The position numbers were made by a program, and so were the translations under genes. A DNA stretch of 64,000 bases from Chaetomium olivaceum (lineage: Eukaryota; Ascomycota; Sordariomycetes; Sordariales; Chaetomiaceae), in the NCBI GenBank assembly GCA_039881045.1, contig JAYWVB010000047.1, positions 124,001 to 188,000 on the forward strand, in the 5' to 3' direction. Within the stretch, counting starts at the first letter, position 1. Each line of letters opens with the position of its first letter. Positions 44,357 to 54,926 of this stretch are shown piece by piece. The notes beneath the pieces are model-generated. The model was not told the DNA's origin and made no database searches. It was given only the letters and a program-made list of their open reading frames with translations.

Positions 44357-46236
44357 ACGTATATTATAAGCGAGCCGAACATATAAGCGAGCCGAACAGT
44401 CTCCACCACAACGGTCCCCTGCAATCTCAACGTTACATCTTCCTCCACAACTCTACAACGCAATATGTCCCCTCCTTCAAAGGAAGAGAGGGTGATCTTA
44501 GCCCTTCAAGCGCTCCAAAATGACAAGAAGATAAGCCTTAGGGCTGCAGCTAAGCTCTACGATGTCCCGGTATCAACACTCCACGGCCGACGCGCTGGTC
44601 AGCGTGCACGACGCGATTTGCCAGCGAACTCGCGCAAGCTTACGGATCTCGAAGAGCAGACGATTGTTCAATACATCCTTGACCTCTCTACGCGAGCTTT
44701 CTCGCCTAGGCTACGTGGTGTAGAAGATATGGCCAACCAACTACTACGCGTACGCGACGCACCCCCTGTCGGCAAGCTCTGGGCCCACAACTTTGTCAAA
44801 CGCCACAAACAGCTCAAGATGCGTCGTGTACGTAGATACAACTACCAGAGGGCTAAGTGCGAGGATCCAAAGATCATCGGTGACTGGTTTACGCTTGTAC
44901 GGAATATGATAGCTAAGTACGGTATCCTGGATAACGATATCTACAACTTCGATGAGACCGGGTTCATGATGGGCATCATCTCTACGGGCATGGTAGTCAC
45001 AACCTCGGATGGCTTTGGCAGGGCAAAGCTAGCCCAGCCTGGCAACCGCGAATGGGCGACTGTAATTCAGGGAGTCAATGCCCTTGGTTGGGCGATCCCT
45101 CCGTTCATCATCTTGGCGCGCAATATCACCTTGCCAACTGGTACCGGGAGTGCGGCCTACCCCTCGACTGGCGTATTGCAACTACCCACAATGGCTGGAC
45201 TACCAATGCAGTTGGCCTAGATTGGATCAAGCATTTCGATCACCATACGGCGCCTCGGACAAAGGGCACGCACCGGTTGTTGATTCTCGACGGTCACGAA
45301 AGCCACCACTCACCCCGAGTTCGAGCAGTACGGCAAGCAGAACAATATCATCACACTCTGCATGCCTGCACACTCTTCCCATAAGTGCCAGCCACTTGAT
45401 GTTGGCTGCTTTGGGCCACTGAAGCAGGCGTATGGTCGCCAGGTTGAGGAGTTCATGCGCGCGCATGTCAACCACATCAGCAAGCTCGAGTTCCTTTGCG
45501 CTTTCCGCGAAGCCTTCTTTGCTTCTATCACAGAGAAGAATATCCAGGGTGGCTTTGCGGGGGCTGGCCTTGTTCCGTACAACCCAGAGGGGTGCTCTCC
45601 AGGCTGGATGTCAAGCTTTATACACCATCGCCCCCAAACTCGCGGCCTAGTACTGCCGGCACTGTCAAACCCTGGGCTTCCAAGACACCGCACAACCCCA
45701 AAGAAGCCGACTCGCAGTCAAAGCTTATCAGGACTCGTATTGCCAACCATCAAGGTAGCTCCCCAGCTTCGATGTTGGCCGCCGTTGACCAGCTTACCAA
45801 AGGGACAATGGCTGTAATGCACCAGGTAGCCCTTCTTGAGTCAGAGGTGTCTTCGCTCCGCAAGGCCAACGAGGCACTAAGCAAGCGGCGGAGGGCCAAA
45901 CGGACACGTGTACAGCTTGGAGGGTCACTTACTGTGCAAGAGGCACAGGGTCTTGCGGACCAGAAGGCTGTAGGTGGGAGGGCAGGAGAAGATATACAGC
46001 CAGATGGTAGTAGTGCAGGGGGGGGTCAGAGGAAGGTTCGGCGCTGTGGGGTATGCGGCAAGCCCGGCCATAATGCGCGTACCTGCCAGGAGGCTGGGGA
46101 AGCCTCTGATTCGGCTTCTTCTGATGTAATTGTAGTCATTTCCTAGCGTTGTTGTGTGGTAATTGGGAATAGTGTTGGTAGAGCGGTGGAAAGTGTTCGG
46201 CTCGCTTATATGTTCGGCTCGCTTATAATATAACGT
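44357..46236 (+). mobile_element. Decayed pogo/Fot1-type DNA transposon inserted in the APH-like gene
   Basis: The element is 1880 bp, flanked by TA (44355-44356, 46237-46238). The TIRs are 42 bp (44357-44398) and 43 bp (46194-46236), differing by one T. Each starts ACGT and contains two tandem copies of an ATATAAGCGAGCCGAAC-like motif. The transposase inside has three frame changes. The element is a relative of that at 6.6-8.4 kb: about half of the protein positions agree by eye, while the TIR core motif differs completely. Confidence 0.95.
44465..46146 (+). pseudogene. Pogo/Fot1-type transposase, three frameshifts
   Basis: The frames in order are 44465 to about 45120 (KASxLYDVP-type helix-turn-helix, LWAHNFVKRH, NFDETGFMMG, WAIPPFIIL), then +2 to about 45310 (NGWTTNAVGLDWIKHFD, LLILDGHESHHS), then the first frame again to about 45590 (IITLCMPAHSSH, CQPLDVGCFGPLK), then a shift to a stop at 46146 (PSPPNSRPSTAGT, KRRRAKRTR, and zinc knuckle CGVCGKPGHNARTC). 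All three catalytic acidic positions survive, but in different frames, so no functional enzyme is encoded as given. The shifts are mostly consistent with single-base losses. Confidence 0.9.
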
Positions 46237-46875
46237 TATGCAATGTTCCACGATAAGCCAACCGGCCTGAACTTCATCATCCAAGAATTTATCCCGGGAA
46301 ATGTCCTGGGAAAAGTCTGGAACAATCTCGGTTTAGCTCGAAAGAAAGCTATCGCTTCGCAGATGCGTCGAAATATGGATGAGTTACGTCGTATCCCTTC
46401 CCCAGGCTACTACGGCACTCTGTGGAGACAACCGATTCGAGAGAAGTTCTTCATGGCCTACAAATACTCACAACGGCCACACCCGGACGAGGCTATCTCG
46501 GGGCCACACGAGACTCAATATCAGTGGACCGAAGCTATGCTACGTTACCTTGAGACGGATAATGCTAACACGAATCTAGTCTGGCACCCAGAGCTGAAAC
46601 GTGCTTACCGGACCGTCTTTAACAGCCACAATGCGTCTGTTTTCACACACTCCCACTTATACGGCGCCTGTCTCATTCTGCGTGAAGACGGGACTGTCGT
46701 GATTGTCAATTGGGAAAATGCCGGATGGTATCCAACCTATTGGGAGTTTTGTCGCAGTCACATCGGTGGGTGCACCCCCCACAACGATTGGGCGATGTTA
46801 GTGTACGGGATGTTGGATGCGCATATTGCTGAACGGGACCTCATGATACAACACATAACGATGATTGGGCACTGA

Positions 46876-47386
46876 GATGAAGACCGATACGACGGACAAT
46901 AGATGCTCAACATCCACCAAAGAAACACCTGTGCTAGAGAAGAAGAGATGAAAGAAAATGAAGAACACATCCCCATCACTGACAAGACGAAGTGACAAAC
47001 AAAGTGAGACTGAACAGGAAGAAGAGAATAAATGTCTCCCACCTGTGCCCACACCCTAGCAACCACCGCCCTAACCCCCACTACAGAACCAAAGAGAGAA
47101 CAGGCAGGAGAAAGGAAAGAAAACATCACCCACCCATCCTGGGGACCACCTACGCCACCCCCACCAGCAACCAACTACCCCAACCCTCATTAGCGTCAAC
47201 GAGAGAACCAAACAGGAGAAAGGAAAGAAAACATCACCCAGCCACGCCGTCCATCCCAGCGATCAACTACCCCAACCCTCATTACCGAAGCAAAGAGAGA
47301 GCCGAACAAGAAAAAGGAGAGAAACGTCCCCTACCCACACTCATCCATACCCCCCAACAACCGCCCGCCGGTACCTCCTTAGTGAC
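46876..47386. repeat. Imperfect ~105-bp tandem repeat in intergenic DNA
   Basis: Units sharing AGGAGAAAGGAAAGAAAACATCACCC and CAACTACCCCAACCCTCATTA recur at roughly 47080, 47185 and 47290 (about 2.5 copies). No gene is seen. Confidence 0.75.
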
Positions 47387-48055
47387 TTAGTGAATCAGAA
47401 AAAGGATGAATAGAAGGGAAGATGCAGCCCTTGTCCACCCACCCTTCGTAAAGCGAGCAACAAGAAACAAAAAAAAGTGGACAACTAGCCTCAACCGAGG
47501 TTCCCAGGGAGCACCACCGTCACCTGGACCACACCACCCTGACCGGGGCCCACCGCCGGCACCGGTACCCCGCCGCCCTGACTGGAGACCACCACCGTCA
47601 CATGGACCACACCATCCTGACCGGGGGCCACCACTCAGGCACCGGCACCGCATCACCCTGATCGGAGGCCACCACTGGCACCGGCACCCCACCGCCCTGA
47701 CTGGGGACCACCGCCCCACCACGCACCCTTGCCACATTGTAAACCCAGGGAAGTCGGCTGCCTCCTTTTCTCCACGGAGAACGATATGGGGAGAGCGGTC
47801 GGTGTGCCGCAGGGTAAGGAGATTGGCCGCGAGGAGTGCGTCGATGGCCATGTTGATCCACTCCAGCGAGTTGCGAGCCGGCTGTCCAGGCAGCTGTACC
47901 GGACCGCCACCCTGCTCTGTGGCCAGCGGGATCTTGCCGCATTCTTCGATGACTTGCGAGGTGGAGTAGCGGGGTGCCGCGCCAAGGACCTGCAGGTAGA
48001 CCCAGTCGCCCGTGGCGATCAGGTTGGTGCGGGGGTGACTAGGCTTGAAAGTCAA
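47387..48055 (-). pseudogene. Possible gene remnant of unknown family overlapping a minisatellite
   Basis: The frame contains one protein-like stretch, ATGDWVYLQVLGAAPRYSTS followed by QVIEECGKIPLAT and NSLEWINMAIDALLAANLL (about 47810-48030). It then dissolves into a Trp/Gly/Arg-rich translation of the minisatellite at 47510-47715. There is no credible start or domain. It could be the 3' end of a decayed gene; I cannot assign it. Confidence 0.3.
47510..47715. repeat. Minisatellite, ~33-bp units
   Basis: Repeated CACCACCCTGACCGGGG / CCGCCCTGACTGGAG-type units alternate with GGCACCGG(T/C)ACC, six or so imperfect copies. Confidence 0.75.
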
Positions 48056-49319
48056 CGGTTGTCCGTGGCCGGATAACCCGCGCTGACTTGGAGCAGGGAG
48101 CCATTCGGGTGGTCCTGCCCGTCAGGGCGGGGTAGCAAGTAAATGGCGTAGCTTAGATTGTTGCTGTTGGGAATGGGTAAAGCAAGGTAGAACACTACAA
48201 CAGAGCTTGTTGGGGGATAAGAAGGCATGTCGTTCGTGTTTGTTTTGTGATGCCCGGGTAGGAGAATGTCGGCAGGGGTGTATCGATGGGAGCGGAATGT
48301 TGGAGAGAGTGCGCTGGATAGGACGACAGCAGAAGGTTGGCCCGGAGAGAGTTTTCTGGACAGAACAGCGGCAGAAAGTTGGCAGAGAGTGTGCCGGGCA
48401 GGACAGCGACAAAGGGTTGAGAAAAGGTGTGCTGGACAGAACGGACAGCTTCTCTGTTTGTCGTTCTAATACCAGCTGCGGCAGCAGCGGGACAAGGGCA
48501 TGTCCGCCAGGCAGATGGGCGCTGTCACATTTTGGTTTTGCGACGGCTGGCAGCCTGCGAGAGACAAAGAAAACCTGAGATAGCCACCTCATCAGCCGCT
48601 GTCCAGGGATCTGGAACGAGCACAGCATCTCCTGGGTATTCTTTTCGTGTTGTTGCTTACCTTTGAAGCGAAGTAGACTGGCAAGAAAGCTTGCCATAGT
48701 GTTTCCCCAGACATCCATAGCAAGGTCAGTGATAACTGAGGGCTAGATGCTATTTCCATCGCTCTGTGGAAGCCGCGCGCAAAGCCATCAGCAGACAGAG
48801 GGCGAGGCGGCGTTTGTCGTCAGTTCAGAGTGTATTTGCAACAGGGACGGCCCAATCATACCTTTATCCACCTGCATATGCACACCATCACCAACAGCAG
48901 GGGATTGCATCGAGTGGAGACGGTAATACTCCTCCAGGTGCTGGACGGGTAGACGGGGTAGCTGGCAGAACGGGAGGGGGTGCGGAGGAGGATCGTCACA
49001 GGACGTCACCGCGCGTTTGCAACTCGACGCGTCGGGTTCGTCCATTGCGCCAGCCCAAAGCTCAGAGCCGGAATCGGGGTCGGGTATATATGTGAACTTG
49101 ATAAAGCGCAGTAAATCCAGGTTGACCCGAACAGGTTCTATATATCAGGCCGAGCAGGCGCGAATGGCGATGGGATCACTGAAGGCTGTCGGCCGTCGCC
49201 GATGCGTTTTTGAGGTGGGGTTAAAGTTTGGTGGTGGTGGTGGTTATGGTGGTGAAGCTTTGGTGGGGTACATACCTCAGGTTGGTGGGGTCAAGCTTGT
49301 TGACGAACCACGTCACCGT
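48056..49319. other. Intergenic with a ~40-bp tandem array, no gene seen
   Basis: 48303-48445 holds about 3.5 imperfect copies of a GAGAGTGTGCTGGACAG...CAGCAGAAAGTTGG unit of about 40 bp. 49228-49250 is a GGT microsatellite. No frame has recognisable domains. Confidence 0.5.
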
Positions 49320-50725
49320 CTTCCGTGTACCTGACCTCCCCGACAGGCTGGGATCGCCCGTGCCACCGGCTCTGTTGTGTATGCAAGGTATGTCCATACA
49401 GATCTGTAAGGTATGGTATGCACATCGAGCTCGCTCCTCCCATGTGAAGGGCGACAGCGAAATGGCAAACCGGTGCTCTCCACGGGCATGGAACTTGTCG
49501 CGGCAAGATCTCATCAACCCAACGCCAAGTCCGGCGCAAGTTCAACGCAAATCCAACGCAAAGGCGCTTCCCACGCGACCAACCAAGATGCTTCCACCTG
49601 ATTTGACTTGTTCGATTTGACAGGCAAGACAGGTCTGCTTGGCTTTGCCAAGCCAGTTTCGTTACAGGGGCTGGACCCTGCAGAATATGATCAACCGCTG
49701 TAGTAGCAGCCACAGCAGCCTCAGCCAGTTCACGCACAAAAAGCCGGGGGCGGTGTGCCTGAGGGGTCGGCTCGTGCAGCCATGGAGGCAGTGCTCCGTC
49801 ATTTTTGCTTGGTTTGCAAAGCTTGAGAGAAGAGCAGAACAACTACAAAATTGGCTTTATGCAAATTTGGATAAAAAAAAAAAAAAGAGGTTCGAATTCC
49901 AAAGCATATGGTAGAAAATACCAAGTTTTGAAGCGCTGGGATTCGCAACTACATACAAGCACATACATTCCATACAGTAAAGGATGTGGATGCTGGCGCA
50001 GCTCCCTCTCGGCGAATGGAAAGGAAACGGGAGCTCCATGGAAGTGTGTGTGGGTTTGGACGACACGGGCTGGGCTGTTCGGGTACCCACACCACACCCT
50101 GGTATGTATCCATGTCGGAGATATCCAGGATAGGCAACCGGGATCTTGTCATGCCAATGATGCCATGGACCTCCAACTGTTTTCTTCTCTGGCGATGTGT
50201 CAATTTGTTCATTAACAGTGAGGTTGGCATTGAGCCCAGGTTCAATCAGGGTTCTGCAGTTTCAGGTTGTTGATCCAACTATTCGTTTGGCCATCACACC
50301 TCCCGTTCATCTCCTGTTCCCGAACGAAATGGAAAGATAACAGTAACCAAAAGAGTCTTGGAAAACAGAAATGTGAGGAGCCAGTTTCGAGACCCTGCTC
50401 GCCAAGACGCCAAGCGAAGCGCGCAAAGCGATCGATCTGTTGATGCAACCTTGCAACAACAAGGTATTTTGGAAAGTTCCAGAAGCCTAACTGACTGGTG
50501 TATTTTCAACGCAAATGACATTGTCGCCGTTCTCCAATGTCGCTGGGGGGAAATAGTCTGAAGCGATTTATGGAATTATCACTTTACCCCCTGTGGGAGC
50601 AAAGGAATGGAGTTCAAATTGCGATCACATCGGTGCCCCGTGTCAAAAGATGCGCCTAGGGTCGCAAGGCTGAAACACCCCGACCGCTTGCAGGTGGGGG
50701 ACGACCTCAGGTGGTACATCTGTAC
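49320..50725 (-). repeat. Degenerate dispersed repeat, copy B (inverted relative to copy A)
   Basis: Colinear in reverse complement with 620-1890. The best-preserved blocks are 50386-50447 (GCGATCGATCTGTTGATGC side), 50095-50175, the A-run and TTTGCATAA block near 49850-49880, and 49500-49690. Overall it is clearly diverged, with many indels and no open reading frame in common. Confidence 0.75.
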
Positions 50726-52313
50726 AAATAGGTATGTACCTTACATAAGGTAGGTACCTTACTAGCAGGCCAAGAGAAGGGGGACTCCAACGACAAACGG
50801 AATTGAGTAGAAGAAACCGAGCAAAAGAAACCGAGCAACAGGAGTCAAATAAATGGCACTGGGCAGAAGAAAAGGAGGTCGATTCAATAAGGTAAGTTTC
50901 TTGTTTCACCGCCGCCGAGGTTTGGTCAACATCTGCCAAGTACACTTGGAGTTCAATTTCTGTCTCCACAAGGGTGCCTCAAGCTTCCTATTATAGATGA
51001 CTCAGATTCAGCCGACCTTTGACGACAGCAGCTCGTCCGCTGCACATCAGCTACTGTGTTACGTCCCGTTGTGAACGCCAATGTGCCGAGCTGATGGCGA
51101 CATTATGTCGGTCGTTAGGCTAGATTGCCGACTGCTAGTGGCGGCGCAGCCATTATCCTCGTTCTGCCTAGGTATCGAACCTCTCCGTTTGTCTCTGTTG
51201 CTGACGACAGCCGGCAACAGCAGATGCCTCAACTCCCCACCTAACAATGACCCGCGGTGTCTCCGATCCCGAACCGAGCCCACGACGTCTGCCCACCCCG
51301 CAAACCGCGGACGAACTCCCTCAACTTCGACCCCTCCGTCCGACACAATTACCCGACACATGTGTTCCAGCGCCCGGAACGAAACACACGTTCTCATATC
51401 CCCAATCGACGCGCCCCCTCTCCGTCTCCAAGTTACATCGCGAGTCCCGAGCCCGGACCCCTCAAGCCACCCCCCCCCCCCCCCGAACGAAGCCGACCCT
51501 TGCCACCCCCTTCACTCACCCTCCCACCGGGGGCTCGAACGGCGCCATGCCCCGAAAGCACGACAAACCACCCACAGCGCGCGTCGAGATCAAACACACA
51601 CACAAAATCGAGTAAGAGATGGAATACACGCATACACACATACCCACACATACACACACATACGCACACACATACATACAAGGCCGGCCTTTCCTGCGGC
51701 TGGCCGTCGCTGTGCGAGCGCGGCGGCGCGGTCATAGGTACATTCCTACACGCATACATACATACATGCGTACATTGGCACGGGCGCCGCGTTGTGCCGC
51801 GGTTGGGGTGTCGCCGGCTTGTGGAACAGCGGGTTTGACAGCGGCGTGATGATGGTTGACGGCGGCGGTGGTGGGGCCCGGTAGGGGCCGGTGGGACTGC
51901 TGCTGCTTGGCGGTGGGTGGGTGTAACTATGGGGCTCGTGGGGATTGCTGGGCGGTGGAGCGGAGATCTGGCCCACCTAGGTATGTAAGGTATATAATAC
52001 AGTATACAGTAGCGGAGTGTGGGGGTGGGGGGTTATTTGGTGGAGGGCGCTCTCATGTACTGTAGGAGGGTGGACGCCAGGTCCCGTGGCCCAGATGAGT
52101 TTCACAGGTTGGGTAAGAGTTGGACGTTGGATTGATCCGCGACGGCATGGTGTGCCCGAGCTTGTCAATCCGGTAGAGTGATACCCCTGGTGTTTAGTTA
52201 CAAAGTCCCTCTTGCGGCAAACGAATGTCTTCTCGTGTGCAGGCGTCCTGAGTGCTGGGCAACACCACTCAGCCTACCAGAGCCTGACCGCCGCTAATCA
52301 CAAACTGTTACGC
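50726..52313. other. Intergenic with microsatellites, no gene seen
   Basis: 50729-50765 carries nested GGTACC/TACCTTA/TAAGGTA palindromes. 51468-51483 is a C14-type run and 51592-51683 an (AC)n/(ACAT)n microsatellite. An ATG frame at 51547 (MPRKHDKPPTARVEIKH) ends in the microsatellite and is not convincing. Confidence 0.5.
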
Positions 52314-53286
52314 CTAGTAAAAGATGAAAGCCCGAACTTCAATGCTCTGCCTTGGAATTGTGGAGCCTGCCGCATCACCCAGGTCAAACGAACAGTGGGG
52401 TACCGCCAGGCTTTGACCCTTCTCTGAGTCGAACGCGTTGAAGATGGTGACTTCCGACTCGAGCTGGTCTGGCACGTAGTACCACTTGTGGTCCGGGTTC
52501 CACCGGACCTGGAACACCTCGTTGGCGACGGTGGGAAATACCTCATCGACGGTCATCAGGTCCTTCTCACGGTCAACCGTTGTTGGGTCCAGGTACGCCA
52601 TGGGGAAGTCACGGCATGGGCCAGTCAGTGGCTTCCAGATGCTAAGACCGAGCGTTAGCTAAACATGTATTTCTATGGCGGATGGGAGGCTGAGATGAGC
52701 TTACTTGATGACCTGGTACCTCCGGCTCAGAATCTCATCCCTATCCTCGCCGAAGTACTGCGGCAGCCGGGAAGCGAGTTCCTCCGTGGTGTAGTCTATC
52801 CACGATTAGAAACCATCTGGGCACTAAGTGAGAGGGTCTGCGGTATGATTGTCTCTCACCGATATGCGCTGACAGTGAGGGCTGGTGGTTTTCTCCGTTA
52901 TCCTCGCCCGGCTTTCTCACCGGGAAGGAGGATGCTCGCTTCCGCAACATCCAGTCAAAGATGGTCATGTCTTTCGCCCCAAGGGCCGCACAGACAGATC
53001 GGTGAAGCTCCGGAAGATACACTTGCTCGACCCAGTCGTCATCGTCAAAGCATTCGGGCTTCATCCCGTTGCTATTGATGGGGGTTATCCCGATCCCACG
53101 CTCCTCGTAGGTAGCTCCAGAGGTTCGAAAGTTGTGGATCCTGATGCCATGGACAGGCTTGATGGTGAAGTTGTTCTGAGGAAACCCATCCGGGGCCGCG
53201 TAATGCAAGATGTATGGCTTCTCACTGATATCCTGGCTTTCATCCCGCTGGACGTATCTGATGGTGGCTGTAATTGAGTCGGCCAT
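52314..53286 (-). CDS. AsaB/GA4-desaturase/CmcJ-family hydroxylase-like protein
   Basis: Three exons, 53286-52860, 52795-52705 and 52641-52314, with introns of 64 nt (GTGAGA...TAG) and 63 nt (GTAAGC...TTAG), give 281 residues. Family landmarks in order are KPYILHYAAPDGFPQNNF, a VYLPELHRSVCAALGAKDM-type helix, SAHIDYT (an HxD pair equivalent to the usual HvD), RRYQVINIWKPLTGP, DHKWYYVPDQLESEVTIFNA and the C-terminal RQSIEVRAFIFY. The family includes gibberellin GA4 desaturase, aspergillic-acid AsaB and cephamycin CmcJ, generally treated as iron/2-oxoglutarate-type oxidoreductases of secondary metabolism. No other biosynthetic genes adjoin it, so the substrate cannot be inferred. Confidence 0.92.
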
Positions 53287-54052
53287 TATGAAGCAGCTGG
53301 AAGGGAGATCAGAGCCGTGAGGAGGATGGTGGGAGAGACCCGGCCGGGGATGACAAACGACACTAGACGGTTGGACTACGGTAAGTACCACCAGAGGCAG
53401 CCTTGAGGGATAAGTGTTGATGATAGGCGAATGATGCTTGATGCCGTTTATCACCGAGTGCTCCCATTGCGGATAGAAAGACTCTTCCCCACCGTTTCAT
53501 CGAAGGGCTTGGGCGTTCGGGGAGGGCGCCTCGTGTGGCATGCACTGAGCATATTTGAGAGATATTGCTCCTGCAGGAGGGCATCGAGAGCTTTAGTTCC
53601 CGTGCCTGATTGGCGGCATCTGCATGAGCTAGGTCGCGCAATGCACGAAACACGGTAGGGAGGCCGCGTGGTGCACGGCGCAACTTGGGCATCCTGTCGG
53701 CTTCCTCGTTCTGCGTTGACATGCATTCAGCCCTCTTTCCTCGCTTAATATAAAGCATCGTGCTATGCTGAAGAAGGGAAATATTGGCGAAATATTGCGC
53801 AAGATAGAGAAGGTTGAGAACCTATCAACCTACGTATTGATGAGGGTTGAACCGAGCCTCGTCTCGGAAGGATACTCCGGTGCCTTGTCAACATCGCATG
53901 CCAGACAAGGACTAGACAGGATGTCTGCTAGGATTCATCTATAAGATAGCCACGCCGTGACCCGTCTCCATGCCTGAGAACTCGCTTCAGATCCCAAACC
54001 AAACAGCAAATCCACAAGCAATACCCAACTTTGAACCACCAACTCCAACAAC
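53287..54052. promoter_or_regulatory. Divergent intergenic region
   Basis: No gene is recognised. 53985-54052 is a C/A-rich leader (CAACTCCAACAAC) leading into the short ORF at 54053. Frames at 53363-53758 lack domains. Confidence 0.4.
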
Positions 54053-54223
54053 ATGCCCGGCACCAACCAGCCCTGGAAGTCCGTGTGGCCCGCCCCCTCG
54101 GGTGTCGCAGACCAGGCGACCACCCTTCCGTCCAACCTCTCGGCTGAGGAAATGACCAACCAGCGCTCCTTTGGAAGCCACGCCTCCAACACCAAGGGCC
54201 GCATCGTCCACCTGAAGAAGTGA
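54053..54223 (+). CDS. Candidate 56-residue protein, unknown function
   Basis: ATGCCCGGC...AAGAAGTGA encodes 56 residues starting MPGTNQPWKSVWPAPSGVAD, with a middle LPSNLSAEEMTNQRSFG and ending NTKGRIVHLKK. Support for a real gene is a strong CAACAACATG start context, a classical C/A-rich fungal leader, strongly GC3-biased codons from end to end and a non-repetitive soluble composition. There is no signal peptide or transmembrane helix. The tryptophans and the basic terminal KGRIVHLKK could contact nucleic acid or membranes, but that is speculation. It is too short to be picked up by usual size filters. Confidence 0.55.
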   Translation: MPGTNQPWKSVWPAPSGVADQATTLPSNLSAEEMTNQRSFGSHASNTKGRIVHLKK

Positions 54224-54926
54224 AGCAGCCTGCCTGTGAGTGTGCATAGGGGAACGAACGATAAAAGTAAAGCTTCTCCTAACTGACAACTGCTCAGCCC
54301 AAGGTCACTTGACTTTCGTATGAAGCCCGGGCCCAGTTGGCTGCACTGGTCGGTCAATGAGATGAGGTTGTGTTCAATGGAGTCTTTAGTTCAGATTGGT
54401 GGTCCTGCTGTCGCCAATTCCATAGCTCAATTAAACTCATGCCGAGCGTTAGAACCTGCAACAAAAGAGTCAGATGCTGTGTGCCATTGTGCCATGCATA
54501 TTCTTCGTAAGGCACTTGCCGTGTCTCATCTAAGAGGCTGTAACGGTGGAGTTCGAGCGGCGACTGGTTTGAGTCTAGCTGACACCTGGTTGGGATCGTA
54601 TAAAGCAGCAAAGAATGAATCATAGTGAAATAAAGAGGCATTGCTGTTTCTGTCTGTCAAAGTCACATGCTGCCACCTAAGCTTAGGCAACTCGTGGCAA
54701 GGATGAGATGGAGGAGTTTGTTGAAGCCCGGGCTGGATAGAATGAAAACAAGTGAGGTGGAAGCACCCGGACAATGCCAAGAAGGCTTGTATTGCGGGGC
54801 ACAGATCTGCCGCCGCCCACCGCCAAAAATTTCGGGAGAGTTGCAGAGCCATTGCTCCAGCGGTCCATGGCTCGGCTCCAGTCCCACCGTCATCGAACAG
54901 CAATTGAACCACAACCAGAGCAAACC
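54224..54926. other. Intergenic, 3' flank of small ORF and RRP15 promoter
   Basis: No gene is recognised. Frames on both strands overlap and lack domains. Confidence 0.45.

Larger units (their letters stand above)
43977..46875 (+). pseudogene. APH-like phosphotransferase split by a pogo transposon
   Basis: The coding parts are 43977-44356 and 46239-46875. Removing the element and one TA copy rejoins IPIPKL and YAMFHD in frame and gives 338 codons, identical in length to the full frame of the paralogue at 4.2-5.2 kb. Shared features are ADILAATARLSALE, ENMLFVQQFTNIPIPKL, an EFIPG hinge, PSPGYYGTLWR and WENAGWYPTYWEF. The catalytic-loop Asp (HxD in the family) is replaced in THSHLYG and the metal-binding Asp is Asn (VNWENAGW), so activity was probably lost or altered even before the insertion. 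As it stands, only a 126-residue N-terminal fragment ending TAA at the insertion site can be made. Confidence 0.85.

Noticed and set aside
49885..49905. GGTTCGAATTCC resembling a tRNA B box
   Set aside because: No A box or cloverleaf fits around it and it lies inside the dispersed repeat next to an A-run.
51547..51615. Short exon-like frame MPRKHDKPPTARVEIKH with a GTAAGA donor after it
   Set aside because: It runs into an AC/ACAT microsatellite and no downstream exon could be found.
52314..53758. Secondary-metabolite gene cluster around the asaB-like gene
   Set aside because: No synthase, transporter or regulator lies next to it, and the neighbours are housekeeping genes.
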